DNA of 64,000 nt from Pseudomonas donghuensis (GCF_000259195.1 NZ_JH650767.1:94753-158752); one strand, 5' to 3'; counted from the stretch's first letter, positions 10,324 through 18,802 are shown. Notes: generated by a model not told the origin, from the letters alone. A program made the numbers and translations.

Positions 10324-11272
10324 GTTCTGTACGAAATCCCGAGAAACCCAATCGACGTCCCTCGGAAGCTGAAGTTTTGTAGAGTTTCCAGCCATCTACG
10401 GAAAGGAATCCTGTGATGGCAAAGCGTTACGAACTCTCGGATGAGGCTTGGGCTGTGGTCGCTGATCTCTTCACCGAAACCCATGGCCGGGGGCGGCCCC
10501 GCCTGAGTGACCGCCTGATGCTCGATGGCGTGCTCTGGGTGCTCTGCTCAGGTGCAGCGTGGCGAGATATGCCGGAACGCTTCGGCCCGTGGTCAACGGT
10601 GTATCAACGGTTTCGGGGCTGGCGAAACCAGGGGGCATTCGATCAGATGCTCAAACGCTTGCACCTGAGATTGAATGAGCAAGGCTTGATCGATGTGCAA
10701 ACCTGGATGATCGACTCAACCGCAGTACGTGCAACCCGAGCCTCTTCTGGCGCCGGGAAAAAAGGGGGCCTGACGAGCCTGCCGATCACGCTCTAGGCCG
10801 CAGTCGCGGTGGCCTGACAACCAAAATCCACATGCTCTGCGACGCCAACGGGACACCATTGCGCTTCCTCCTCTCTGGAGGTCAAGCCAGTGACATCAGC
10901 TATGCCCAACCCCTGTTGGACGAGGTTAGCATTCCATCGAGCCAACGTGGCCGCCCGCGTAAGCGCTGTAAATGGCTGCTTGCCGACAAGGGCTACGACG
11001 CCGAAGCGCTACGCCGTTACTGCGACCAATATCGAATGCAACCCGTCATCCCGCTGCGTTCGATGAAACGCAAACCCAAGCCTGGCTTACCAAGACTGTT
11101 TGATCGGCCCAAGTACCGACAACGCAACATCATCGAGCGCATGTTTGGCTGGCTGAAAGAGAACCGACGGATCGTGACGCGCTTCGACAAGCTCGCGAAA
11201 AGCTATGCCGCTATGGTCTCGCTGGCTTGTTCCATGCGGTGTTTGCGACATCTCTTTTCGTACAGAACCTAG
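10320..11272 (+). mobile_element. IS5-family (IS427-like) insertion sequence
   Basis: Inverted ends GTTCTGTACGAAA (left, from 10324) and TTTCGTACAGAAC (right, to 11268) are perfect complements, flanked on both sides by CTAG (10320-10323 and 11269-11272), a probable 4-bp target duplication. The element is about 945 bp and carries a two-frame DDE transposase. It sits inside the island integrase. Confidence 0.88.
10416..11272 (+). CDS. IS5/IS427-type DDE transposase, two frames joined by -1 slip
   Basis: The first frame (10416-10796) starts MAKRYELSDEAWAVVADLF and includes WMIDSTAVRAT, the first catalytic Asp. The second frame (open to 11272) has LLADKGYDAEALRRYC (second Asp) and RNIIERMFGWLKENRRI (catalytic Glu in the R..E..K region). 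The frames meet at six A then five G (10758-10768), where a -1 slip continues through GPDEPADHALGRSRGGLTTK into the second frame. Such slippery runs are a known way of making the full transposase in the IS427 group; a plain frameshift mutation cannot be excluded. The stop overlaps the flanking CTAG. Confidence 0.85.
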
Positions 11273-11507
11273 ATCCGCAAAGCGGCAAGCGCACTCAAGT
11301 TTTGACTGCGACGTCCGCCCCTCGTAAACCTCGTTAGCTCAAGACTTACAAAAACCCTCACACTGGTTAAGTCGTAGAAACCAAAGGTGGTAATCACAGC
11401 ACGCTAAAAGAGTGGAAAATCAAACACGGTTCTGATGAGGTGGAAAACAGGCTAAAAATGTAAAAACGACTCATCAGAAAGGGCCCAAAGGGCCCTTTTT
11501 TATTGGA
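11273..11507. other. Non-coding stretch between IS and helicase gene
   Basis: 235 bases without a convincing gene. The sequence just after the IS should hold the rest of the integrase but shows no catalytic motifs. It ends in a terminator hairpin at 11478-11503. Confidence 0.6.
11478..11503. terminator. Terminator hairpin GGGCCC/GGGCCC
   Basis: AAAGGGCCC, loop AAA, GGGCCCTTTTTT. A symmetrical stem with A-run and T-run, so it can act on either strand; it lies just after the stop of the minus-strand helicase gene. Confidence 0.8.
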
Positions 11508-12989
11508 TTAGCGTAGGACAGACATACACCTATTTAATATCTCCTGATTACCTATGATCACAACATTTAATCTTTTCCTTGCGCGAGTAATATTTTGGAA
11601 CAGCATTTTAGTCATATTATAATACGCCGAACCCTTATAATATAATTCGCCGTCAGAATTATAAGAAAAATACTGATCTATCGGTATCGCAACACTGTCG
11701 AACTCTTGCCCAATAACTCGATGCGATGTTTTTTTGGCAACGGCACAATATTTTTCATGATGCTCATTTCCGTATTGCGACGGAGTAAACCTAAGTACTT
11801 CCCAGCCACACTCATCCAGCGTAGCAAGATAGGACCTTGCATCCTCCAAGCTATTGAAATAGCTAAGCTCAATATTGTTCGTACTTGACAAGGGTAGATT
11901 TCTTTTATTATTAAAAAGAACCCTAATAAAATTTGCAATTTCTTTGTTTGTACGAATTTTTTCGGATAGCTTGTGCACGACCAAATTTTTTATAGAACTT
12001 ATCGAAGCATCAATATCGCTTCTTTCTTCCCAGTTAGCTAACGTCTGAAGTTTGTCATAGGAAAAAATGCAACTCCCGCTCGACGCCTGGACCTTAGCAA
12101 TAATATCGTTTAATTGATGAGGACGAACACGCTGCGACTCGTCAACAATGACCAAATCATATTTCGCCAAATCATAGGATAAGTAGCTTTTTATAGGAAT
12201 AATATCCCAACCACATCCCATTAGCTCAACATGCCCCTCATTCAACTGTCCACAATGGATGATAAGATTACTTTTTTTCAGCTTTGTATATTGTTTCGAA
12301 ATATCATATACAAGCAGAGTCTTGCCCGTACCCGCACTGCCTATCACCGAAATAAATTTCACCATTTTCGGCCCAGTCAAATACTGCAAAATTCGACTTC
12401 TAATTTCTTCCTGCTGATGAGTTAAAAAATATTCGTCACGCAAAAATTTTTGAGTTGAGTTGAAGGGCGAAACCAAATAATCAGAGGGATTAAAAAGATC
12501 ATCAACAATTTCTTCGCGATTAATCTCTTGGGAAGCGAGCAAATCCCTCAAGGAACTAAGATCAACCTTTACCAGACAATTATCATCTTTTAGATAATAC
12601 AGCGCCTTCACATCCGACACATAGGTGAAGCAATATACATATCTACCAACACAAGATAGATAATACCGATTCCTCACCAACTGATCTTTTATTTTTTCCT
12701 CTGAGCAAGTTTTTTTAAGCTCAATGTTGACAACGTTATCCTTCCCAAATCTTAACAAATCAAACTCTTTACCTATTTGGGGAATTTGATAACCAACGTA
12801 AAACGCAGAAAAAACACTAGCATTACCAGATAAACCATACAACCCGCCAACCAGCCCTTTAAGATCTTCGACTTCTGCTGGCTTTATTTTTATATTATGG
12901 TGCGTTAAAAACTCGTCAAACATAGCAGGCGTTAACGAGGTATTTGCTTGCACCAAAGACAGGATGTTTATGTATTTCACGTTATACAC
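11508..12989 (-). CDS. PD-(D/E)XK nuclease-DUF2075/Schlafen-like helicase fusion
   Basis: Probable nucleic-acid-acting defence protein (493 aa). The N-terminal part has a nuclease-like signature: Asp77 in KEFDLL and Glu90-x-Lys92 in NIELKK. The C-terminal part is a superfamily-1 ATPase of the DUF2075 type: Walker A GSAGTGKT (217-224), Walker B LVIVDES (279-285), motif FSYDKLQ (309-315), VIGQEFDSV (425-433) and the arginine motif NITRARKR (466-473). The start is GTG at 12989 with only a weak ribosome site; a second GTG three codons on is possible. The gene is AT-rich with codon use unlike the core. A 153-base gap with a GACCCTG hairpin separates it from the HerA gene, so it may be a separate unit. 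Family placement is by motif only. Confidence 0.7.
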   Translation of the reverse strand: MYNVKYINILSLVQANTSLTPAMFDEFLTHHNIKIKPAEVEDLKGLVGGLYGLSGNASVFSAFYVGYQIPQIGKEFDLLRFGKDNVVNIELKKTCSEEKIKDQLVRNRYYLSCVGRYVYCFTYVSDVKALYYLKDDNCLVKVDLSSLRDLLASQEINREEIVDDLFNPSDYLVSPFNSTQKFLRDEYFLTHQQEEIRSRILQYLTGPKMVKFISVIGSAGTGKTLLVYDISKQYTKLKKSNLIIHCGQLNEGHVELMGCGWDIIPIKSYLSYDLAKYDLVIVDESQRVRPHQLNDIIAKVQASSGSCIFSYDKLQTLANWEERSDIDASISSIKNLVVHKLSEKIRTNKEIANFIRVLFNNKRNLPLSSTNNIELSYFNSLEDARSYLATLDECGWEVLRFTPSQYGNEHHEKYCAVAKKTSHRVIGQEFDSVAIPIDQYFSYNSDGELYYKGSAYYNMTKMLFQNITRARKRLNVVIIGNQEILNRCMSVLR

Positions 12990-13142
12990 CGACTAAGTCC
13001 AATTAAAATTTAACTCAATTTTCTTAATCTAACGACCCTGGCCATCCGAGGTCAGGGTCGGGATTCGATTGAACGGCAATACCTGCTACCGGACTAAAGC
13101 AGTGCTTCAATGAGGCACTGCAATTAAGAGCAATTCAACTTC

Positions 13143-14909
13143 TTACTTTCTCCAACGCTCAATGACCTGAGCGAAGACAACATCGCGCCATGGCGTTTTC
13201 CACTCACTATGAACCCTAACGCTTTGGGAATGTGGTTCTGGAACCGGTAGCGGCATCTTGATCACAGCTGGCAACAACACGGCGTCACCAACCACAACGC
13301 ACTCGCCAGGAGCCAGGTTAGGCAGGATCTCTGTGATCGCATTGGCGTTGTCGGGGAATAGCCGTCGTACGTAGGTCTGATCTGCGTCGTTCGTAAGGCG
13401 CAACGAAATGAAGTTGTTGCACTGGGCGAATATTGTTTCCGACACTTCCGAGGGTCGTTGGCTCACCACCATCAGGCTCAAGCCGTATTTTCGTCCTTCC
13501 TTTGCAATGCGTTCGATGGATTTTCGGGATGCACGGTAGGCTGCGTGACTGTCCCGCGGTACATAGTTGTGCGCCTCTTCACACACGAGCATGACAGGGA
13601 TGTCGTTGAGTTTGCCTTCGGCATGCTGCAGTTTGGAATAATGAAAGCAAAAGTCAAAGATGAGGCGAGAGATCAGGCTTACCGTGACGCTAAGAACTTC
13701 GAAAGGAACTCCGCTCAAGTCCACAATGGTGACGTTCGCCTTGTGGAGATAGCCGATGAATTGCTTCATCAACGTCTCAAAATCCTCGGTAACATGTGCC
13801 TGCCCATCAGCTTTCTTTGAGTTCAAAAGGAACCGGAGGCGCTTATCAGCCAATTTCGCCTCCAGTCGCGAAACGAACCTATTGAACTCTCCATTGAATG
13901 GTCCATTAGTAGCCTTGCTTGCTGCTGCAGTTGAGTTGGCAACAAAATCGTGGACTTTCTCAAAATAAATTTTCCGATCAGCCACCAAATCTCCGTTGGC
14001 TAGCTTTGGCTTGTCTTCTCCGGGCAGCCGACCAATTACCTCTCGATTCAGGTTTTCAATGAAGTTGTAAACTTCCTTAATCGAAAAATAAACTGGGGTG
14101 TCGTAAGTCACCTCCGGAACATCTGGATTGTGCATTTCTTTATTCAAAACAACAGCATACTTAAACTGACTAACTTGATTATGAGAGTTCGACTCATTAC
14201 TCTCGATAAACATGCTTTCCAGTTCTTCTGAATTCATCAGCCAATAAGGAAGCTGTAGAGTATCAATATCTAGCCGACTCAGAGTAAATAACTCTTCCGC
14301 CTGCAAAGTAAACGCAGCGGTATATTCATCATGAATATCAAATATCACAACATGCGAGTTATTTTGCATGTCCTTGTTATTGTTTTTACGCTGAGATATC
14401 CCAACGATACCTTGGAGCACGCTCGCAACAGTGCACGACTTACCGGAGCCAGTAGAACCCACAACGGCAATATGCTTACTGAAGAATCTATTGCCGCTGA
14501 TCATAAGATCAATGGCTTTATTCATTGAGAGTTTGCCAAGAGGAAAATCGTGATCACCATCTGCCGAAAATATCTTGTCTAAAGTATCGTTTTCTGCAAT
14601 GAATGCATGCTCAGTTGGTACCGGCAAGAGGAGACTACTACGGTCAAACGTTTTGTCATCTACCAGGGTTCCTATCGCCTGGCACTCAATCTGGAAGCTC
14701 CATGCTGGCTTCCCGTCTGGAGTGGTCGTATTTGTGCCTTTGATATTTCGGATGGTGGCAATTGTAAAATCATGGTTGCCTTGTGCAATTTTTAGAAAGC
14801 GGCCAACCTGCAGCCCCTCTTTATTTCTCTCGAAAGTTTCAAGACTATCCACCGCAACGATGACGGCTTCTGGCGCACACGAGAGCACAGCTCCAATTTT
14901 AATAGGCAT
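13143..14909 (-). CDS. HerA-type hexameric ATPase
   Basis: FtsK/HerA-class ATPase (588 aa) with an N-terminal HAS-barrel-like region (1-100), Walker A GSTGSGKS (151-158), Walker B VMLVCEEAHN (439-448), the sensor-like VVSQRPSEVS (481-490) and a C-terminal arginine-containing region. In other bacteria such ATPases form rings that bind a nuclease partner, and HerA with DUF4297 or SIR2 partners are known anti-phage systems. The start at 14909 overlaps the preceding nuclease gene by 11 bases, so the two are almost certainly co-translated. Phage defence is inferred from this pairing and the island context. Confidence 0.85.
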   Translation of the reverse strand: MPIKIGAVLSCAPEAVIVAVDSLETFERNKEGLQVGRFLKIAQGNHDFTIATIRNIKGTNTTTPDGKPAWSFQIECQAIGTLVDDKTFDRSSLLLPVPTEHAFIAENDTLDKIFSADGDHDFPLGKLSMNKAIDLMISGNRFFSKHIAVVGSTGSGKSCTVASVLQGIVGISQRKNNNKDMQNNSHVVIFDIHDEYTAAFTLQAEELFTLSRLDIDTLQLPYWLMNSEELESMFIESNESNSHNQVSQFKYAVVLNKEMHNPDVPEVTYDTPVYFSIKEVYNFIENLNREVIGRLPGEDKPKLANGDLVADRKIYFEKVHDFVANSTAAASKATNGPFNGEFNRFVSRLEAKLADKRLRFLLNSKKADGQAHVTEDFETLMKQFIGYLHKANVTIVDLSGVPFEVLSVTVSLISRLIFDFCFHYSKLQHAEGKLNDIPVMLVCEEAHNYVPRDSHAAYRASRKSIERIAKEGRKYGLSLMVVSQRPSEVSETIFAQCNNFISLRLTNDADQTYVRRLFPDNANAITEILPNLAPGECVVVGDAVLLPAVIKMPLPVPEPHSQSVRVHSEWKTPWRDVVFAQVIERWRK

Positions 14910-16077
14910 TGCTCATCCCCATCATATATTTGATTTCATCAAATTTTTCGGCACCTAGGGCTTCCAGATTTACATCCTTGAGATCTAGACTCGTAATATC
15001 TCCATCTCCAATTACAAAAAAATCATCCGCTTTAATTTTAAGCTGAAGTTTTTTGTAATCATCCCAACGAATAAACCTTAGAACAAACTCTTTTTTATCT
15101 TTTAGAACCATCGGCTCACGGAAAAAACTGATCTCGGAAAACGTTTTCACTGGGCGTCCGAGGTTTGGCACCACATCCTTCCCGATCAGTCGCTCCGCAA
15201 TTTCATCAAATAAATCTTGAGTAACGTCCAGCGCAAAGAGGGGTGTATGCGCATGTGCCTGTTTGAAATGGTACTTATCAATAAATGACTTGATAAAAAG
15301 AACAATCTGGTCATCGAACTGCTCTAAAAACGCAGGAAAAATAACCAAGAAGCGCAGGCGAACATTTAAACTCAAGTTTTCTTTTAGCTGTTTACGTCGT
15401 ATTTCCAAAACCTTCTGTCGAGTCTTTAACGCAAGTGTCCACTGGGAAACCGCTGTAGATCTGATTCGGCGTAATGCTTCTAAAAAATTCTTCTTGGTGA
15501 TTTTTCTAAGATCTTCCTCATGCTTGATACTCAGATCAGCAATGATTTGAATGGAATTTGGATAGAAGAGAGTTTCTACTTCACCCTTGTTGAAACCGTG
15601 GGCCTCAAGTAGCTTTGTGTTTTCCTCCATTAAGTCGTCGTATTTAGGTGTTACCGTAATTGCGAATAATTTCAGGAATTCATCAACATCAACACCGGCA
15701 ACCTCTGCAATCAAGCCTTGCAGGTCTTTATTTTTAGAGTTGAGCGCACTCTTCAGCTCTACAGAGGAAATGACGATTTCTGGATTATTCGGAAAATGCG
15801 CGAACAGATGATATTTTATCTTTGCGGTTGGATTAGACTTAAAATGCTTCATCATCTGAAGCAAAGGATCATATAGAATGCTCGGCGTATACTTATCCTG
15901 CGCCTCGTGATACTTACACTGAATCGCTTTAATTCCCGAAAATGTTGCTACCTCAATATCTTCAACAATACCTTCGATAGTAATTTCTGCCTCATCCGCC
16001 GCTTTCAGAAGTTCAGCGAGCGTCTGATTAAATTGGTACAAGAACCCTTGTATTGTGTAGTCGGCCGAACGTCCCAT
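14899..16077 (-). CDS. DUF4297-like PD-(D/E)XK nuclease, HerA partner
   Basis: 392 aa. The N terminus has the pattern of the DUF4297/Cap4-type nuclease: GFLYQFNQTLAELL (11-24), the acidic strand GIVEDIEVAT (36-45) and IQCKYHE (52-58), where Asp40, Gln53 and Lys55 would be the active-site set (a Q-x-K variant of (D/E)-x-K). The remaining 300 residues are mostly helical, with no motif I recognise. AGAGG precedes the ATG at 16077 by five bases. It sits between the small Cys-His-Asp gene (19 bp upstream) and herA (11-bp overlap). DUF4297 membership is judged by eye; a profile search would settle it. Confidence 0.68.
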   Translation of the reverse strand: MGRSADYTIQGFLYQFNQTLAELLKAADEAEITIEGIVEDIEVATFSGIKAIQCKYHEAQDKYTPSILYDPLLQMMKHFKSNPTAKIKYHLFAHFPNNPEIVISSVELKSALNSKNKDLQGLIAEVAGVDVDEFLKLFAITVTPKYDDLMEENTKLLEAHGFNKGEVETLFYPNSIQIIADLSIKHEEDLRKITKKNFLEALRRIRSTAVSQWTLALKTRQKVLEIRRKQLKENLSLNVRLRFLVIFPAFLEQFDDQIVLFIKSFIDKYHFKQAHAHTPLFALDVTQDLFDEIAERLIGKDVVPNLGRPVKTFSEISFFREPMVLKDKKEFVLRFIRWDDYKKLQLKIKADDFFVIGDGDITSLDLKDVNLEALGAEKFDEIKYMMGMSNAY

Positions 16078-16096
16078 TTTGACCTCTGCAGTTTTT

Positions 16097-16516
16097 TTAC
16101 GTTGTTAATTTCGGGAGGCCGGCCTCGCTGAGCACTGCTCGAAGTATGTTGCGCTCCTCGCTGTAGGTCCAGGCACTTGGATGATGAATTGCAATGTGCC
16201 GCGCCGACTCCTCCCATGACGCATACCAATCATCTTTTACAGCGATGAATACTGGGGGGCGGCCATCGAACTGGTCGCTGGTAATGTCAATAACTACATC
16301 GTCGAGCTCAAGCCAAGCATGGGAGCCGCCGTCACGCTCGCCACACACGTATTCAACCCGCAAACCTAGCTGGGTATTGAGATAGTCCCCGAGCAGCTCC
16401 GAAACGACACCACAACAGCCCCGTGGGAATGTCTGCAGGTGTGTCGGGAGCTGGCCTCGAAATTTTTGTGCATCAAACCCTTTACGAAAAGAATGAGTGA
16501 CGACAATAAAATCCAA
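16097..16516 (-). CDS. Small transglutaminase/NlpC-like Cys-His-Asp protein
   Basis: 139 aa, function unknown. It shows an ordered triad typical of papain/transglutaminase folds: Cys34/Cys35 in PRGCCGVVSELLGDYL, His66 in GGSHAWLELDD and Asp77 in VVIDITSDQF. No signal peptide is seen. The start is TTG at 16516, supported by GGAGG seven bases upstream; no better ATG exists. It is the first gene of a likely three-gene operon with the DUF4297-like nuclease and HerA. It could be a peptidase, amidase or deamidase; the substrate is unknown. Confidence 0.65.
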   Translation of the reverse strand: MDFIVVTHSFRKGFDAQKFRGQLPTHLQTFPRGCCGVVSELLGDYLNTQLGLRVEYVCGERDGGSHAWLELDDVVIDITSDQFDGRPPVFIAVKDDWYASWEESARHIAIHHPSAWTYSEERNILRAVLSEAGLPKLTT

Positions 16517-17185
16517 TATCTTCCTCCTCGTTTTCTGATGCGCCCTACGTTCTGTATCGGCCCCAGCTTAGTAGGCGCTTTGAATGTTTGCTATTTTGGC
16601 CGACGGCTACTTGGCACAAAATGGACCTGGTAGCCTGCTGTCCGCACTAGACAGGCTGCTGATAATACTACTGGGCAGATGACGATCCAAACGGCCTACA
16701 TCATAGCGCACATTCATTCTTCTGAAGCGTTACACCAGTTAGCCTAGTAACATTTCCAACTGCTGACGCACAACGACAGTGTTACTTAATAAATACCCAA
16801 TAAATACAGTCGGTTAGATAACATCGTTACACCAGTAACATGGGTAACACGGTTTTTAGGGGCAACGTAACCCCAGCTCCCCGGACGCATCATTCCCTCC
16901 AGCGAATGTCACGTGCATGGTCCAAAGTACGCCGGGGTCCCTGAGGCGTTCATTGGGACGCGGGGTCGGAAACCCGCGAGACTTTGTTAGCAGCAGGGCG
17001 TCCAGCTTAGTGAACAGGTGAACTGGGTTAACACACCCGTCTGGGTGGTGAACCCAATCAATCATTCTCTAGCCTACTGACCCTTCTCATCGGGAGGCCG
17101 TCAACCTCGTCAACTGTCAACCATCGTCAACCGGCCGCCCGCTAGCAAGACGGCGCGGGTTTCCGACCCCGTGTAACTGCAAAGC
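16517..17185. other. Long non-coding stretch with GTTAC/GTAAC and GGTGAAC repeats
   Basis: About 670 bases with no convincing gene. From 16728 to 16880 GTTAC or GTAAC recurs many times, including two copies of CGTTACACCAGT (at about 16728 and 16823). From 17011 to 17055 GTGAAC recurs (AGTGAACAGGTGAACTGG, GGTGGTGAACCC). The repeats resemble replication-origin iterons, but this is only a resemblance. Confidence 0.5.
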
Positions 17186-17815
17186 TCACAGGGTCCCCGG
17201 CACCGTTTTAGAGCTCAAGATCGGATGACCTCGGAAATCAAACCCCGGTAGGGCCCGCTCCAAATAGCCAACGGTGCGAGACTCTAAAAGGGCTTTGGCA
17301 TCCGGCAGCAGTGCGTGTACCTCACCCAGCGTGGGCGCTCTGTCCAACCGCTTGTCCTTCACCAGTTTAACCAGCTCATGACGAAGTCGATTAGCTGCCT
17401 GTTTTGGACCAATCCTCGCATAGACCGAAGCTCGAACCAGAAATGTCGGGAACGCCTCTTGGTAGATTTCAATCAACGCGCTCCAGCGGGGATCATGAAA
17501 CTCTTTACCCACTAGTTCTTTCACCATTGCAAACGCCTGCTTGTGCTTCTCCTGTGAAGCGTCCATTGCGGCGTAGCTGTCGGCCATGTACTGCGCATCC
17601 TGCTCCTCCGCTAGCTGACGACTACGGTTAATGCTGGCGAGAACCTCTTGTGCTTGGGCGATCAGTAAGGAGTCATTCGTAATAATCCCGACGTCCAAAG
17701 CAAGAAGAGCGGCGCCATGAGCGATGTCTTCACTTTCGTAATCATCCTTGTCGTGCCGTTCGAAAGCGGCGAACCTAATTTGCAAAGCTTGGCTTACTGC
17801 CTGGTTGGAATGCAT
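17186..17815 (-). CDS. Hypothetical protein, island cargo
   Basis: 209 aa, not recognised. It starts MHSNQAVSQALQIRFAAFERHDKDDYESED, is rich in Ala, Gln and Glu with long helical stretches (about 30-120), and has no membrane segment, signal peptide or catalytic motif that I can name. The ATG at 17815 follows AGAGTG. It lies alone, transcribed toward the HerA operon and divergent from the AbiV gene. Defence function is only suggested by its neighbours. Confidence 0.6.
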   Translation of the reverse strand: MHSNQAVSQALQIRFAAFERHDKDDYESEDIAHGAALLALDVGIITNDSLLIAQAQEVLASINRSRQLAEEQDAQYMADSYAAMDASQEKHKQAFAMVKELVGKEFHDPRWSALIEIYQEAFPTFLVRASVYARIGPKQAANRLRHELVKLVKDKRLDRAPTLGEVHALLPDAKALLESRTVGYLERALPGFDFRGHPILSSKTVPGTL

Positions 17816-17934
17816 TGCTGAACACTCTTATCTTGATAATTGACAAGCGCCACACCGGCTGTGACCGGTTATAGCAGAACCTCCCACCGGCGCCGCTACA
17901 TTCGTCCATCCCTATAACGCACGAGGGGCCCACC

Positions 17935-18618
17935 TTGCAGAAAAAACTCGACAGCTACAAAGGCCCACTTTCCATTTCTCAAATAGCGAATGGAATGAAC
18001 GCCGCGTTACAAAACGCGGCACGGCTTGCCAAGGATGCCAGATTGCTTCTTGACTCTGATCGGCTTCCGTCAGCCGTATCGCTAGCAATCCTATCCATTG
18101 AAGAGGCCGGAAAGATTTCCATTCTTCGCGGGTTGGCATTTGCCGAAAACGAGCAAGATCTGAAAATGGAGTGGAGGAGATATCGGTCTCATACCAGCAA
18201 GAATCTACAGTGGACTCTTCCACAACTGGTGGCCGCTGGAGCTCAATCTCTCGATGACATGCGCCCACTGTTTGACGAGGAGTCGGATCACCCACAGCTT
18301 CTGGATCAACTGAAACAGATAGGTTTCTACACTGACTGTTTGGGGAGCAAAGCTCATTGGTCACTCCCGGATGAGGTCATCGACCTCGATCTGGCAAAAA
18401 TGCTCGTCAATACAGCAGAGACCTTAAGCTCTGGCGCCTTGACGACTGAGCGAGAGATCGCATTGTGGGTTGAGCATCTTGGGCCTGTTTGGAAACAGAG
18501 TGACCGACAAATGAAGCAGGCCTTGATCGATTGGTATGGAGCTATGCAAGCGGAAGGCTTGAAAGATGCCGGACCAAACAAAATGGAGCAGTTCGCTCGC
18601 GGTGGCCTGGACAATTGA
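17935..18618 (+). CDS. AbiV-family abortive infection protein (HEPN)
   Basis: 227 aa. The N-terminal half fits the AbiV family: KGPLSISQIANGMNAALQNA, LLLDSDRLPSAVSLAILS and IEEAGKISILRG (about 10-65), the last being the conserved EEAGK helix of the HEPN fold. AbiV of lactococci stops phage translation. The start is TTG at 17935, with GAGGGG six bases upstream; it includes the conserved N-terminal segment that the next ATG (17995) would lose. It sits at the right end of the island, divergent from the unknown gene. A HEPN RNase motif (R-x4-6-H) is not obvious. Confidence 0.8.
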   Translation: MQKKLDSYKGPLSISQIANGMNAALQNAARLAKDARLLLDSDRLPSAVSLAILSIEEAGKISILRGLAFAENEQDLKMEWRRYRSHTSKNLQWTLPQLVAAGAQSLDDMRPLFDEESDHPQLLDQLKQIGFYTDCLGSKAHWSLPDEVIDLDLAKMLVNTAETLSSGALTTEREIALWVEHLGPVWKQSDRQMKQALIDWYGAMQAEGLKDAGPNKMEQFARGGLDN

Positions 18619-18669
18619 CCTGTTCTCCCACCCAGCTTACCCTTTTGTGAAGCACAGCACTTACGACCG

Positions 18670-18688
18670 TGTATCCCTACATGTATCC
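18670..18688. repeat. TGTATCC arm-site repeats, right end of island
   Basis: Two direct copies of TGTATCC, starting at 18670 and 18682, lie about 45 bp inside the right attachment core and match the five copies near the left end. Confidence 0.7.
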
Positions 18689-18732
18689 TTTGTCGCATAA
18701 CAGAGCTACACGTCACGGATTATATGGAACGC

Positions 18733-18752
18733 TCGAGTCTCCCTCGGGCACC
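18733..18752. other. attR: right attachment core
   Basis: TCGAGTCTCCCTCGGG then CACCA repeats the 3' end of tRNA-Leu with one G fewer. The terminator just beyond it is probably the original tRNA-Leu terminator. Confidence 0.85.
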
Positions 18753-18764
18753 AAACGCAAAAAG

Positions 18765-18788
18765 AAACCGACCCTAGGGTCGGTTTTT
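18765..18788 (+). terminator. Rho-independent terminator beyond attR
   Basis: AAACCGACCC / GGGTCGGTTT with loop TA, then T-run. Symmetrical, so it may also end the minus-strand higA-like gene. Confidence 0.85.
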
Positions 18789-18802
18789 TTGTGCCCGGCG
18801 AA

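Larger units (their letters stand above)
9504..18752. mobile_element. Genomic island inserted in tRNA-Leu (about 9.2 kb)
   Basis: Bounded by the direct repeat of the tRNA 3' end (9504 and 18733). It carries a truncated tyrosine integrase immediately next to the tRNA, TGTATCC arm-type repeats inside both ends, an IS element and defence-like cargo. Genes between 11.5 and 16.1 kb are visibly AT-richer than the flanking core. With the integrase broken, excision would need help in trans. Confidence 0.85.

Noticed and set aside
13026-13062. Terminator between herA and the helicase gene
   Set aside because: There is a GACCCTG/CAGGGTC hairpin, but no T-run follows on the minus strand, so I do not call it a terminator.
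16856-17065. A 69-codon frame in the island gap
   Set aside because: No ribosome site, no homology I recognise, and it covers the repeat-rich stretch.
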